Positions 36,438 through 45,841 of a stretch of DNA of 64,000 nucleotides are shown one piece after another (position 1 is the stretch's first letter; every line of letters starts with the position of its first letter). The notes beneath the pieces were generated by a model. It was not told where the DNA came from and made no database searches. It worked only from the letters and a program-made list of their open reading frames with translations. A program made the position numbers and the translations under genes. Origin of the DNA: Betaproteobacteria bacterium (lineage in GTDB: Bacteria; Pseudomonadota; Gammaproteobacteria; Burkholderiales; Burkholderiaceae_C); contig RFYV01000003.1 of the NCBI GenBank assembly GCA_009921265.1, positions 32,919-96,918 on the forward strand, read 5' to 3'.

Positions 36438-37244
36438 AAATTCACGCAAAGCCTTGAGCGTTTCTTCTGGAGTTTCATTCATTTGGTGATGACCGCCAGG
36501 TACTTTAACCACTTGCACGTGTTGATTTTTTATTTTGGCTTTTTCAATTAATTTTTTTGCAAATTTGGGAAGCGTCATCTGATCAGTTTTGCCCAATATA
36601 AACAAAATGGGGCACATGGTTTTTTCAATCGCATCAAAGCCATTGGCATAGGTGTGACACGCCATGAATCCTTTGTGGAAAATATTTTCGTGTGGATTGC
36701 TTTGAAGCACGCGTCGATTGAGTGCGCGACTCGCGCCATAAACCCAAGTGCCAGGGCCTAACGCAGAGGGCGGCGCAGACAATGTGGACCTTGAAAATAC
36801 ATTAATCATCTCAATGGCTTTGTGAGGATCATTGAGTGACAAGTCCAACAAGGTTTGTGAAACAACCATTGGAAACGCAGTACCAATCAACACCACTTTG
36901 GAAATTTTTTCTTGAAGTTGTGACGCCGCCTCTAAAGCAATGAGCGAGCCGCCACTGTGTCCAACTAGCACCGCTTTATCGAGCTGAAAATGATTCATTA
37001 AGTCTTTGACAAATTGCGAGCCTTCTTCGATCGTTGTATGCGCCAAGCCCGTGCTTTTACCGTGACCTGGCAAATCAACGGCGAACACATTCCAACCATG
37101 ATTTGCAAAAAATCGGCTTTGTAAAATCCAAACACTGTGATCGTTGAGCACACCGTGTAAAAAGATCACAGTGGGTTGTGTATCAATCAGTGGCTTGCCA
37201 GCTGTGTAAACATAAATCGATTGTTGCTGAAGCTGAATCTGCAT
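36420..37244 (-). CDS. alpha/beta hydrolase downstream of metY
   Basis: A 274-aa alpha/beta-hydrolase: oxyanion 'VIFLHGVLNDHSVW', 'VDLPGHGKS', nucleophile elbow 'GHSGGS', acid strand 'PILFILGKTDQMT' and catalytic His in 'VPGGHHQMNE'. No signal peptide. The substrate is unknown. It begins 2 bp after the metY stop and is probably cotranscribed. This pair is frequent in Burkholderiales, which hints at a role near sulfur amino-acid metabolism, but this is context only. Confidence 0.87.
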   Translation of the reverse strand: MQIQLQQQSIYVYTAGKPLIDTQPTVIFLHGVLNDHSVWILQSRFFANHGWNVFAVDLPGHGKSTGLAHTTIEEGSQFVKDLMNHFQLDKAVLVGHSGGSLIALEAASQLQEKISKVVLIGTAFPMVVSQTLLDLSLNDPHKAIEMINVFSRSTLSAPPSALGPGTWVYGASRALNRRVLQSNPHENIFHKGFMACHTYANGFDAIEKTMCPILFILGKTDQMTLPKFAKKLIEKAKIKNQHVQVVKVPGGHHQMNETPEETLKALREFLIQSV

Positions 37245-37246
37245 GA

Positions 37247-38563
37247 TTAAGCTGCCTTATTGAGTTTTTCTGCAGCTTTGAGAGCTTGCTTTAAATCGGC
37301 AATTAAATCGGCAGGGTCTTCAAGTCCAATCGATAAACGAATCGTGCCAGGACTGATGCCTGCTTGTAATAGTGCTTCGTCGCTCATTCGAAAATGCGTC
37401 GTACTTGCTGGGTGAATCACCAAACTGCGGCAGTCCCCTACATTGGCCAAGTGACTAAAAATTTGCAAGCTTTCAATGAATGCGCGTCCTTGTTCGCGCG
37501 AACCTTTGATATCAAAGCTAAATACCGAGCCCGCACCTTTGGGTCCAAATTTGAGTAGACGTTGTGCGAGTGCGTGACTGGGATGGTCGGGCATCAATGG
37601 ATGTCCTACTTTGCTCACAATCGCGTGGTTGGCTAAAAATTCGACGACTTTTTCGGTGTTGGCCATGTGTCTTTCCATTCGCAAGGGCAATGTTTCGATG
37701 CCTTGCAAAATGAGCCACGCACTATGCGGTGACAAACACGCGCCAAAGTCGCGCAAACCTTCGCGTCGTGAGCGCAACAAAAATGCGCCTACAGTGCTTT
37801 CTTCAGAAAACACCATGTTGTGAAAACCCTCATACGCTTGAGTGAGTTCTGAAAACTTACCGCTTTTTTCCCAATCAAAACTGCCACCATCGGCAATGAC
37901 CCCACCAATGACGGTGCCGTGTCCGCTTAAAAATTTGGTGGCGGAGTGATAGACCAAATCTGCGCCCATCGACAAGGGTTGCATCAAATAAGGGGAGGAG
38001 AGCGTTGCATCAACCAAAAGAGGCACACCTGCTTCATGTGCAATTTGTGAAATAGCAGGGATATCCAACACATCAAGACCTGGATTGCCAACTGTTTCGC
38101 CAAATAACAAACGTGTTTCGGGGCGTATGGCCGCTTTCCATTCATCAAGATCGCCAGGTTTGACAAATGTGGTTTGAATACCAAAGCGGCTGAGCGTGTA
38201 ATGCAACAAATTGTGCGAGCCACCATACAAAGCACTGCTGGCCACGATGTGTGAGCCTGCGCCCATCAATGTTGAAACACACAAATGCAAGGCTGCCTGT
38301 CCGCTGGACGTTGTGATGGCGCCAATGGCGCCTTCGAGGGCGGCGACGCGTTGCTCTAATACGGCGTTGGTGGGATTGCTGATTCGACTGTACACATGTC
38401 CCGCACGTTCCAAATTAAACAAGGACGCGGCATGGTCGCTTGACTCGAAAACAAAGGACGTAGTGAGGTGAATGGGAACAGCTCTCGCACCCGTGCTGGG
38501 GTCGGGTTGCGCGCCTGCGTGCAGGGCGAGGGTGTCAAATTGAGGATCTGCATAACCGGGCAT
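37247..38563 (-). CDS. metY: O-acetylhomoserine sulfhydrylase (PLP enzyme)
   Basis: A 438-aa PLP enzyme of the Cys/Met metabolism family, probably making homocysteine from O-acetylhomoserine and sulfide. The Schiff-base Lys is K210 in 'YHSATKFLSGHG'; 'SSGQAAL' and 'YSRISNPTNAVLEQRVAALE' are typical. Length and the N-terminus 'FDTLALHAGAQPDPSTGARA' fit MetY better than cystathionine synthases (about 390 aa). A good AAGGA precedes ATG 38563. It is divergent from the CBS-domain gene; no SAM riboswitch is seen in the 99 bp between them. Confidence 0.93.
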   Translation of the reverse strand: MPGYADPQFDTLALHAGAQPDPSTGARAVPIHLTTSFVFESSDHAASLFNLERAGHVYSRISNPTNAVLEQRVAALEGAIGAITTSSGQAALHLCVSTLMGAGSHIVASSALYGGSHNLLHYTLSRFGIQTTFVKPGDLDEWKAAIRPETRLLFGETVGNPGLDVLDIPAISQIAHEAGVPLLVDATLSSPYLMQPLSMGADLVYHSATKFLSGHGTVIGGVIADGGSFDWEKSGKFSELTQAYEGFHNMVFSEESTVGAFLLRSRREGLRDFGACLSPHSAWLILQGIETLPLRMERHMANTEKVVEFLANHAIVSKVGHPLMPDHPSHALAQRLLKFGPKGAGSVFSFDIKGSREQGRAFIESLQIFSHLANVGDCRSLVIHPASTTHFRMSDEALLQAGISPGTIRLSIGLEDPADLIADLKQALKAAEKLNKAA

Positions 38564-38662
38564 AAAAAATTCCTTAAAAGCAGGGGTGGATGGTCAATTC
38601 GCTTTCAATGGGCTATATTGTGGACTGAATACGAATCATTGGAACAACTGGGAATTTTTAGC

Positions 38663-39115
38663 ATGAAAGTCAGCGACATTCTTCGCGTAAAGGGCAACAC
38701 ACTTTACACATTGACACCTCTGGAGCCTTTGGCGCTAGCGGTTCAAATCATGGCAGAAAAAGATTTGGGATCGATCGTCATCATGGATTATGGAGATTTG
38801 TTGGGCATGTTGACGTTTCGAGAGGTGATTCAGTCCATCGTCAAAAATGGCGGTGTTGTTGGAGACACCACAGTTAGAAGCGCGATGGATGACCATCCGC
38901 TCACGTGTTCGCCCGAAACGGAGATGGACGAGGTGCGCCGCATGATGCTCGAGCGACATGCGCGTTACATGCCCGTCATTGAAAATAGACATCTTATGGG
39001 CGTGATTAGTTTTTATGACGTGGCCAAAGCCGTGGTGGATAGTCAAAATTTTGAAAACAAGATGCTCAAGGCTTATATCAAAGACTGGCCGTCTGAAGAA
39101 CAAAAAACAGCTTAG
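38663..39115 (+). CDS. CBS-domain pair protein
   Basis: A 150-aa cytosolic protein made of two CBS domains (about residues 10-65 and 75-135: 'LALAVQIMAEKDLGSIVIMD', 'EMDEVRRMMLERHARYMPVI'). Such stand-alone modules bind adenosine nucleotides and regulate partners; the partner is unknown. ATG 38663 has GGGAA about 8 bases upstream and matches the family start 'MKVSDIL'. Followed by aroC after 60 bp. Confidence 0.9.
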   Translation: MKVSDILRVKGNTLYTLTPLEPLALAVQIMAEKDLGSIVIMDYGDLLGMLTFREVIQSIVKNGGVVGDTTVRSAMDDHPLTCSPETEMDEVRRMMLERHARYMPVIENRHLMGVISFYDVAKAVVDSQNFENKMLKAYIKDWPSEEQKTA

Positions 39116-39175
39116 TTCGATGAATGTAACGCCATCACATCAACGACTCTTTGTTCGTTGGGATAAACTCTCGTT

Positions 39176-40270
39176 ATGAGTGCAAATACTTTAGGTCAAC
39201 TTTTTTCTGTCACCAATTTTGGCGAGTCGCATGGCGTCGCTATTGGTTGCGTCATTGACGGCTGCCCACCAGGGCTCGATTTATCAGAGGCGGACATTCA
39301 GTCCGAACTCGATCGTCGTCGCCCCGGCACCAGTCGTCACGTCACTCAAAGACAAGAAGCCGATCAAGTTCAAATTTTGTCTGGTGTTTACATGGGGAAA
39401 ACCACGGGCACACCCATCGCTTTACTCATTCAAAACACCGATCAACGCAGCAAAGATTACGCAGATATTTTGCAAACCTTTCGCCCAGGCCACGCCGACT
39501 ACACTTATTTTCACAAATACGGTATTCGCGATCCTCGTGGTGGCGGTCGCTCATCTGCGCGTCTCACCGCACCCACTGTTGCAGCTGGTGCTGTGGCCAA
39601 AAAATGGTTGCATCAAAAATACGGCATTCAATTTTTAGGATGTATGACGCAAATCGGTGAACACTCCATTGGGTTTGAATCTTGGGATCATGTTTCGCAC
39701 AATCCTTTTTTTGCACCTATTTCAGATGTATCTGCATTAGAAACATACATGGACGCGTTACGTAAATCGGGCGATTCATGTGGTGCGCGTATTCGTGTGT
39801 GCGCAACGGGCATGCCTGTGGGCTTGGGCCAACCCTTGTTTAACAAACTCGATGCAGATATTGCGGCCGCCATGATGGGTCTTAATGCAGTCAAGGGCGT
39901 CGAAATCGGATCGGGCTTTGCAAGCGTCGCTCACAAGGGGTCTTTTCATGGTGACAGTTTGCATCCCAACGGTTTTCAAACCAATCACGCAGGCGGTGTT
40001 TTGGGTGGTATCAGTTCGGGTCAAGATTTAGAAGTCAGTATTGCCATCAAGCCAACCAGCTCCATCCTCACGCCCCGTGATACCATCGATTCGCAAGGGC
40101 AAGCCACTCAAATTCAAACCAAGGGTCGACATGATCCATGTGTAGGCATACGAGCAACGCCAATTGCAGAAGCCTTGCTTGCCTTGGTTGTAATTGATCA
40201 TGCATTGATGCATCGCGCGCAGTGTAGCGATGTCAACCTTTCCATTGCGCCCATACCCGCGCAACGTTAA
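39176..40270 (+). CDS. aroC: Chorismate synthase
   Basis: Last step of the shikimate pathway: EPSP to chorismate, with reduced FMN. 364 aa, full length. Motifs '[20 protein letters not shown]', '[17 protein letters not shown]', '[20 protein letters not shown]' and '[13 protein letters not shown]' are all present. The start at ATG 39176 fits the family although the ribosome binding site is weak. A PPP-type MFS gene follows after 9 bp. Confidence 0.98.
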   Translation: MSANTLGQLFSVTNFGESHGVAIGCVIDGCPPGLDLSEADIQSELDRRRPGTSRHVTQRQEADQVQILSGVYMGKTTGTPIALLIQNTDQRSKDYADILQTFRPGHADYTYFHKYGIRDPRGGGRSSARLTAPTVAAGAVAKKWLHQKYGIQFLGCMTQIGEHSIGFESWDHVSHNPFFAPISDVSALETYMDALRKSGDSCGARIRVCATGMPVGLGQPLFNKLDADIAAAMMGLNAVKGVEIGSGFASVAHKGSFHGDSLHPNGFQTNHAGGVLGGISSGQDLEVSIAIKPTSSILTPRDTIDSQGQATQIQTKGRHDPCVGIRATPIAEALLALVVIDHALMHRAQCSDVNLSIAPIPAQR

Positions 40271-40279
40271 AAGGTCTTC

Positions 40280-41473
40280 ATGACCGCCAATCAAACGCCT
40301 GTTACTCGCGGGCAACTCATTCCATTTGCTTTTCTCAGCGCCAGTTATTGTGCGCATATTGGTTTTTTTAATCCTTATTTATCGCTGTGGCTCAAAGATC
40401 TGGGCTTGAGTCTGTGGCTCATTGGATTATTAACGGGCATGCAATCCTTTTCAAGGTTGTTTGCGCCTTATGCTTGGGCGTGGGTGGCTGACAAAACGCA
40501 TCAACGATTCAATGTCTTGAAGTGGTGTGCATTTGTTGCTCTCATTTTTTCAATGGGTTTGTATTGGCCAGTCAATCCCTTGATGCTGGCGCTTATTTTG
40601 TTCTTTATGTTTATCCATACAAGCCCAATCATGCCGATCAGTGAGACGGCGATGGCGAATTTGGTGAGTCAAAACGGTATTTTTAATGCAAAACGTTATG
40701 GGCGTGTCAGGTTATGGGGTTCCATGGGATTTTTAATTACTGTATTAGCGGCAGGCGCTTGGTTTGAAAAAAATGGCATGCAAGATTTTCCAACATGGAC
40801 CGTCATCACATTGTTGGCCGTCAATATCAGTATTGCATTGATTTCAAAAAAAAGCGAATTGTCACGTGACGATCAACCCGTCTTATCAGTTGTATCGGTG
40901 CTCAAACAAAAACAATCGCTCTTGTTCTTTTCATCCGTGTTTTTTCATGTGCTGGCCCATATCAGCATCTACACATTTCTCTCTCTATATTTAGATAGCT
41001 TGGGTTATTCAAAAGACACCATTGGAATTCTGTGGGCGGTGTCCATTGTGATTGAAATTTTGGCTTTTTATAGTCAAAACAAGTGGATTCATCGATTGAG
41101 TTTGCCTGCATGGCTTTGCGTGTGTGCATTCACGATGGTGATTCGCATGGTAATCACTGCATGGTTTGCCGATCAGTTTTTTCTTTTAATTTTTGCACAA
41201 GTACTCCATGCTGTAACTTTTGCGATTCACCACACCGTATGTATTTCTTGGTTGTTGCATCATTTTCCTGGTCGGTTGCGAGCCAGAGGTCAAGCACTTT
41301 ATTCTGTTATTGCCTATGGTTTAACGGGTGTCCTGGGTTCCTTGTGCGGCGGCGCTTTAAGTTCATGGTTGGGGTTGGGTAGTGTTTATATAGGGGCGGT
41401 GATCGCCGCAATTTTGAGTTGCCTCTTTTCTTATTGGTTACTCAAACAAGCGCACAATAATTTATTCAACTAG
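40280..41473 (+). CDS. PPP/HcaT-type MFS transporter
   Basis: A 397-aa major facilitator with 12 helices, resembling the phenylpropionate permease HcaT family ('GFFNPYLSLWLKDLGLSLW', 'FAPYAWAWVADKTHQR'). In Burkholderiales such a gene regularly follows aroC. The substrate is unknown; the family is annotated for aromatic acids, but this remains untested for chromosomal homologues. AAAGG lies 8 bases before ATG 40280. Downstream the DNA turns AT-rich. Confidence 0.87.
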   Translation: MTANQTPVTRGQLIPFAFLSASYCAHIGFFNPYLSLWLKDLGLSLWLIGLLTGMQSFSRLFAPYAWAWVADKTHQRFNVLKWCAFVALIFSMGLYWPVNPLMLALILFFMFIHTSPIMPISETAMANLVSQNGIFNAKRYGRVRLWGSMGFLITVLAAGAWFEKNGMQDFPTWTVITLLAVNISIALISKKSELSRDDQPVLSVVSVLKQKQSLLFFSSVFFHVLAHISIYTFLSLYLDSLGYSKDTIGILWAVSIVIEILAFYSQNKWIHRLSLPAWLCVCAFTMVIRMVITAWFADQFFLLIFAQVLHAVTFAIHHTVCISWLLHHFPGRLRARGQALYSVIAYGLTGVLGSLCGGALSSWLGLGSVYIGAVIAAILSCLFSYWLLKQAHNNLFN

Positions 41474-41600
41474 ATAAGATATTTCCATCGATGTACATTT
41501 GAATTTAATTTAAAATGATTTTTTAATTAGAGCGTTTTATTTTTTTAATCAAATTCAAAATCAAGCCAATAATATTCAGTTAATTCAAAATAAACCATGA

Positions 41601-42523
41601 ACCTATCTTTCAAATACGGCTCGATTTTTTCGTTTTTGGGGTGAAATTCTCAAAATCACGGGTCTATCCGAAGAGCAAGTCATCAAGGCCTATACGCTAA
41701 CTGGATGGGCGATGGGTGCGGCCCGTTGCGCAATGGTTTTGTTGGTTATTGCAATGGGATGACCTATATTGATGGCGCAGGCGCCGAATGGGGGCATGAG
41801 TTCGATCGTCTCACTTTATTAGGTTATTTAACCGATCACGCAACACTGATGGGTTTAAAACCTCCAACGATTGATGGGTTGAATCAAAGAAAAGGTAATT
41901 TTATTAATTAGATGTACTCTACAAGAAGTGCGCCAAGGCATTATTGGGGACGATGTGAGGGTTTTTGGTCCTTGCAAATCCGTAAGTGGGGCCAAGCCAA
42001 TCCCAATCATCCTTATTTTGTGGACGTCAAGTATTTTCAAATCGCAAGTCTCAATACTTTGATTGAATATGAATCGATGAACGATCAATATTGGAGTTGG
42101 TTTGGTTATTCAAAAACCTTAGGTGCTAGCAATCAATATGCAGAAAAAGCATTCATGAAGATGTGGATTGATTCATTTGCCCCTAAAAATCTCAAGGTTC
42201 AGGATCGAAAAAACATTCGCTTGTGCATTGTTTTTCTGATGTTCCGGTGGCGTGGACTGGATGTATTAACGGAGCGGTGTACCGATCACTTGCGATTTAA
42301 TATTTCAAACGGACATTTATGGACAATGGATGAGGCGTAGCGCTGTCAGTGGTTGATTACTCAAGCAGAAAAAGTGATCCGCCAAGCTGATTTTGATAAC
42401 GGCGGAAATTTATTGGTTATTACTAAATATACCGTGGCCTCACCCGTAATGATTCAGTTAACCCATATGGCCGATATTGCCAACCCATTGTGCGCTGGAT
42501 TTCATATCACTCACGCGGCTTAA
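41601..42523 (+). pseudogene. Decayed gene of unknown family
   Basis: Plus-strand coding remnants fill most of the gap after the MFS gene. One frame gives 'RFFRFWGEILKITGLSEEQV' up to about 41700. A +1/-1 shift then leads to a frame that reads from about 41690 to TAA 42521-42523, interrupted only by two TAG codons (41909-41911 and 42338-42340). Segments include 'GAGAEWGHEFDRLTLLGYLT', 'VDVKYFQIASLNTLIEYESM' and 'LITQAEKVIRQADFDNGGNL'. I do not recognise the family. The composition is AT-rich compared with its neighbours. The remnant overlaps the last 17 bases of tolA. The preceding 41474-41600 is AT-rich and holds nothing I can identify. Confidence 0.55.
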
Positions 42524-43313
42524 ATCCAATAATCAGGGGAGAGTGAATGCGGCCGTCGACATCGCGTGGTAACTTTTCTGTCTTATCGATGGCTTTTAAA
42601 ACGGCTTCATCCCATGCTTTGTTGCCACTGGAGGAAATCAGTTTTCTTCCAATGATGGTGCCGTCGGGTGCTTGTCGCACTTCAATTTCTGCAGATCCAT
42701 TGCCCACAACCTCTTCTATAAAAACAATATTTGGTTTAATTTTGGCGCGAATTCTTCCACCATAACTGTCGGACGGCCCCGACGACTTCAGTGCTGAACT
42801 AGCTGGAGCGTCAGGCGACCCCGATGCACCCGCCAAGCCTTGTATGCGTTTGAGGTTTTCTTGGCGTTGCTGATCGAGTTTTTGTTGTTCTTTTTTCTCC
42901 AGCTCTTTTTGCTTTTTTTCTTTTTCGAGTTTTTGTTTTTTCTCTAGCTCTTGTTTTCCTTGAAGTTCTTTTTTCTCTTTGAGTTCACGCGCTTTGCGTT
43001 CTTCTATTTCTTTGGCCTTGGCTTCTTCTTTTTTCTTTTTTTCTATCGAGATATCTGGTTTTTCAACGGGTGCGGGCGCTGGCTTGGGTTCTACGCGAGG
43101 AGCGAGTTTTGGCGTTTCAAAAGGTGTAGGTAGGGGCGGTGGCGGTTCGACGGCGGCATGATCGACTTCTTTGCTATTCCAACTGATGCCCCATGTAAGC
43201 GCAATCATTAAAAGCAAGTGAATCGCAAGAGCAATCAGCAATGAGGGCTTGGCGCCCGATTCACGCGGCGGCGCAAATTCCAAATGCTGTTTAATCGAGG
43301 CTTGTTGGTTCAT
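42507..43313 (-). CDS. tolA: Tol-Pal system protein TolA
   Basis: Spans the periplasm and links the TolQR motor to the outer membrane, 268 aa. A single N-terminal helix ('LLIALAIHLLLMIALTWGIS') is followed by a Pro-rich stretch ('PPPPLPTPFETPKLAPR'), a long Lys/Glu-rich helix of KEEAK-type repeats (about residues 90-155) and a TonB/TolA C-terminal domain ending 'SPLIIGFKPRE'. Encoded after tolR with a 6-bp gap. tolB and pal, which normally follow, are missing; the decayed gene on the other strand begins here instead. Confidence 0.9.
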   Translation of the reverse strand: MNQQASIKQHLEFAPPRESGAKPSLLIALAIHLLLMIALTWGISWNSKEVDHAAVEPPPPLPTPFETPKLAPRVEPKPAPAPVEKPDISIEKKKKEEAKAKEIEERKARELKEKKELQGKQELEKKQKLEKEKKQKELEKKEQQKLDQQRQENLKRIQGLAGASGSPDAPASSALKSSGPSDSYGGRIRAKIKPNIVFIEEVVGNGSAEIEVRQAPDGTIIGRKLISSSGNKAWDEAVLKAIDKTEKLPRDVDGRIHSPLIIGFKPRE

Positions 43314-43319
43314 CGATGC

Positions 43320-43769
43320 TTATTCGTTGGAGACTTGAACAGATAAACCAATGCGTTGAACGCCTGCGCGTTGCAATTTGTCCATGACTTTGACGACGTT
43401 TTCGTAGGCGATGGTTTTGTCGGCGCTGATGATGACGGGAGAGTTGGCGTCTTCACCTTGTAATTGCAAGGTGATGGGTGCGACGGTATCGAGATCAGCT
43501 GATTTTTTTTGATCTGCGCCTTTGGCGTCTTTTCCGAGTCGCCGTTGAATTTGAATTTGATTGTCTTTGCTAATTTCGATGGTGATGACTTGTCTGGGCG
43601 CTATTGCGGCCTTACCTACGCTTGGTATATTGATTACGCTGGGTGAAATTAACGGTGCAGTCACCATAAAAATAATGAGCAATACCAACATCACATCGAT
43701 GAAGGGCACCATATTGATTTCGTTGATGGTTCTGCGTCCACGACCTGAACGTTGAGCAATAGAAGGCAT
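43320..43769 (-). CDS. tolR: Tol-Pal system protein TolR
   Basis: ExbD/TolR-family component of the Tol motor, 149 aa. One N-terminal helix carries the essential proton-path Asp, D25 in 'MVPFIDVMLVLLIIFMV', and a periplasmic domain follows ('SPVIISADKTIAYENVVKVM'). It works with TolQ in the inner membrane to energise TolA. Located 9 bp after tolQ. Confidence 0.95.
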   Translation of the reverse strand: MPSIAQRSGRGRRTINEINMVPFIDVMLVLLIIFMVTAPLISPSVINIPSVGKAAIAPRQVITIEISKDNQIQIQRRLGKDAKGADQKKSADLDTVAPITLQLQGEDANSPVIISADKTIAYENVVKVMDKLQRAGVQRIGLSVQVSNE

Positions 43770-43778
43770 GTGGTCTCC

Positions 43779-44471
43779 TTAATGACCCGAATTGGATTGT
43801 GCACCTACATTGCGTTGCAAAATATTTGAAAACTCTTCAATAAAAGTTTCGAGTTTGTTCGCTACACGATCGATGTCGCGAGAAAAACGGTTGTAAGCCA
43901 AAACAGCAGGAATTGCGGCAAACAATCCAATCGCAGTTGCAACCAAAGCTTCTGCTATGCCAGGCGCTACTTTTGCCAAGGTCACTTGTTCAAGTGCGGC
44001 TAACCCAGTGAACGCGTGCATGATGCCCCATACCGTTCCGAATAATCCTACGTAGGGCGAGACAGAACCCACAGAGGCTAAAAACGAAAGGTTGGATTCG
44101 ATGGAGTCCATTTCTCGCTGAAAACTCGCGCGCATCGCACGACGGGCCCCATCCATCAATAAACTCGGATCGGTGATTCTTTTTTCGCGTAATTTTTGAT
44201 ATTCGCGCATACCACTGGCAAAAATTCTTTCCATGGGACCAGAATTTTTGACATTTTGTTGTGCGCCAGTAAAGAGTTCATTTAAACTTTTGCCCGACCA
44301 AAAATCACGCTCGAACTCTTCATTGAGATTTTTGACGGCTTTGAGAGAAAAAAGTTTTCTAAAAATACCTGCCCAGCTGGTGACGGACACGCCCATTAAA
44401 AGTAGCACAACGAGTTGAACGACCCAACTGGCGTTGAGCAGCAAATGGATGATTGAAAAATCTTGAGTCAT
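43779..44471 (-). CDS. tolQ: Tol-Pal system protein TolQ
   Basis: MotA/TolQ/ExbB-family proton-channel subunit, 230 aa, with three helices (about residues 12-35, 135-160 and 170-195). The conserved stretches 'SPYVGLFGTVWGIMHAF' and 'VAPGIAEALVATAIGLFAAI' hold the Thr residues facing the TolR Asp. The start overlaps the stop of ybgC (ATGA at 44468-44471), so translation is coupled. Confidence 0.96.
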   Translation of the reverse strand: MTQDFSIIHLLLNASWVVQLVVLLLMGVSVTSWAGIFRKLFSLKAVKNLNEEFERDFWSGKSLNELFTGAQQNVKNSGPMERIFASGMREYQKLREKRITDPSLLMDGARRAMRASFQREMDSIESNLSFLASVGSVSPYVGLFGTVWGIMHAFTGLAALEQVTLAKVAPGIAEALVATAIGLFAAIPAVLAYNRFSRDIDRVANKLETFIEEFSNILQRNVGAQSNSGH

Positions 44472-44875
44472 GAGAGTCGTACCAAAAGGTTGGGTGGAAT
44501 TCTGCTAGGTTTAAACGTGTCGGCTTGTATCCATCCTATGCGAATGGTACCTTCTGTCAATAAGCTGGGCGTACCTTGAGGGTTTTTTCGAAAAGCCTGT
44601 TGTTGAATCACCAAACTGGCGCCTCCGATGCTTTGCATTTGGGCCGTCACTTCGAGTTGATCGTCTAAAACTGCGGGGAGGTGATAGGTGACTTGTGTTT
44701 GACTCACGACAAACATGCCGCCAGTTTGTTGTTTGAGTTGATTTTGCTCAATGCCTAAACTGCGCAACCATTCGGTTCGGGCTCTTTCAAAAAATTTGAG
44801 GTAGTTGGCATAAAACACAATGCCACCTGCATCGGTATCTTCCCAATAAACGCGTATGGGAAATTTAAATATCAC
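44468..44875 (-). CDS. ybgC: Tol-Pal-associated acyl-CoA thioesterase
   Basis: Hot-dog fold thioesterase of the YbgC/4-HBT family, 135 aa. The catalytic loop '[20 protein letters not shown]' contains the active Asp, and '[12 protein letters not shown]' is typical. It acts on acyl-CoA or acyl-ACP near the membrane and regularly opens the tolQRA operon. Its first bases overlap nusB by 4 (ATGA at 44872-44875), which ties tol transcription to the rib-nusB run. Confidence 0.94.
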   Translation of the reverse strand: MIFKFPIRVYWEDTDAGGIVFYANYLKFFERARTEWLRSLGIEQNQLKQQTGGMFVVSQTQVTYHLPAVLDDQLEVTAQMQSIGGASLVIQQQAFRKNPQGTPSLLTEGTIRIGWIQADTFKPSRIPPNLLVRLS

Positions 44876-45375
44876 TCGCTCACCTTTGCTTTGCTATTTT
44901 GTCGATCGTGTTCCACTTCTTCTGGGCGCAAACGTGGCGCTAAGCCATTGAGTACGGCGTTGACGTATTTGTGACCGTCGGTGCCGCCAAATTCTTTGGC
45001 TAATTCAATGGATTCATTAATCACAACACGCCATGGAATATCAAGACAGTTTTGGAGTTCATAAGCACCCATCCACATGATGGTGTGTTCGATGGGTGAA
45101 ACTTCTTCTATTTTTCGATCGAGCAATGGTTTGATGAGTTCATCGAGTGCGAGTGCGTGTTCTGTGCAACCAAATAGCAATGCATCGTAATGTACGGAAT
45201 CAGCTTTGTGAAATCCACTGAGCTCGCGCGTAAAAACGTTAATATCTTCGGTATCGTTACGACCTACGATGAATTGATACAAAGCTTGCACGACAAAAAC
45301 GCGTGCACGGCTTCTGCCTGCTTTGACGCTGGCTCTTTTGTTGGCGGGTTGAGCGGGTGCAGTGGATTCGCTCAT
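44872..45375 (-). CDS. nusB: Transcription antitermination factor NusB
   Basis: All-helical RNA-binding factor acting with NusE in rRNA antitermination, 167 aa. The N-terminal Arg-rich segment ('[18 protein letters not shown]') and '[20 protein letters not shown]' with '[11 protein letters not shown]' are diagnostic. It overlaps ribH (ATGA at 45372-45375) and ybgC, in the order ribH-nusB-ybgC. Confidence 0.96.
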   Translation of the reverse strand: MSESTAPAQPANKRASVKAGRSRARVFVVQALYQFIVGRNDTEDINVFTRELSGFHKADSVHYDALLFGCTEHALALDELIKPLLDRKIEEVSPIEHTIMWMGAYELQNCLDIPWRVVINESIELAKEFGGTDGHKYVNAVLNGLAPRLRPEEVEHDRQNSKAKVSE

Positions 45376-45839
45376 GTGAATTTTTCTAACAAAATGGCCA
45401 TCTCAACGGCGACACGCGCAGCATCGCGTCCTTTATCTGTTTGTCTTTCAATCGCTTGCGCTTCGTTTTCTGTGGTGAGGATGGCGTTGGCAATAGGCAA
45501 GTGGTGATCAAGAGCAATGCGAGTGACGCCTGCGCCCGATTCATTGGCCACTAATTCGAAGTGATAGGTTTCACCTCGAATAATGCAACCCAATGCAATT
45601 AGTGCATTAAAAGAGCGCGATCTAGCCATCGCTTGCAAAGCCATCGGAATTTCGAGTGCACCAGGCACATGAAGCAGTTGAATTTTTTTCTCAGGCACTT
45701 GCAAATTGATTAATTCGCTGATGCAAGCTTGAGCCAAAGCATCGGTGATGTGAGAGTTGAATTGCGATTGAACGATACCAATTCGCAATCGAGTGCCATC
45801 TAATTGGGTAAGCGTTGACGCGTTTTCAAATTTCGACAT
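45372..45839 (-). CDS. ribH: 6,7-dimethyl-8-ribityllumazine synthase
   Basis: Penultimate enzyme of riboflavin synthesis, 155 aa. Motifs: '[17 protein letters not shown]', '[16 protein letters not shown]', '[20 protein letters not shown]' with the catalytic His (in 'TYHFE'), and '[19 protein letters not shown]'. It lies 2 bp after ribBA and overlaps nusB. Forms icosahedral or pentameric assemblies in relatives. Confidence 0.97.
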   Translation of the reverse strand: MSKFENASTLTQLDGTRLRIGIVQSQFNSHITDALAQACISELINLQVPEKKIQLLHVPGALEIPMALQAMARSRSFNALIALGCIIRGETYHFELVANESGAGVTRIALDHHLPIANAILTTENEAQAIERQTDKGRDAARVAVEMAILLEKFT

Positions 45840-45841
45840 GT

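Noticed and set aside
38564..38662. Possible SAM riboswitch before metY
   Set aside because: The 99-bp interval is too short and shows no conserved SAM-box helices; it holds ordinary divergent promoters.
41909..42340. TAG codons read through as sense (amber suppression)
   Set aside because: TAG also interrupts two other clearly decayed genes, there is an additional frameshift here, and nothing in the window suggests a suppressor tRNA. Simple decay is the simpler reading.
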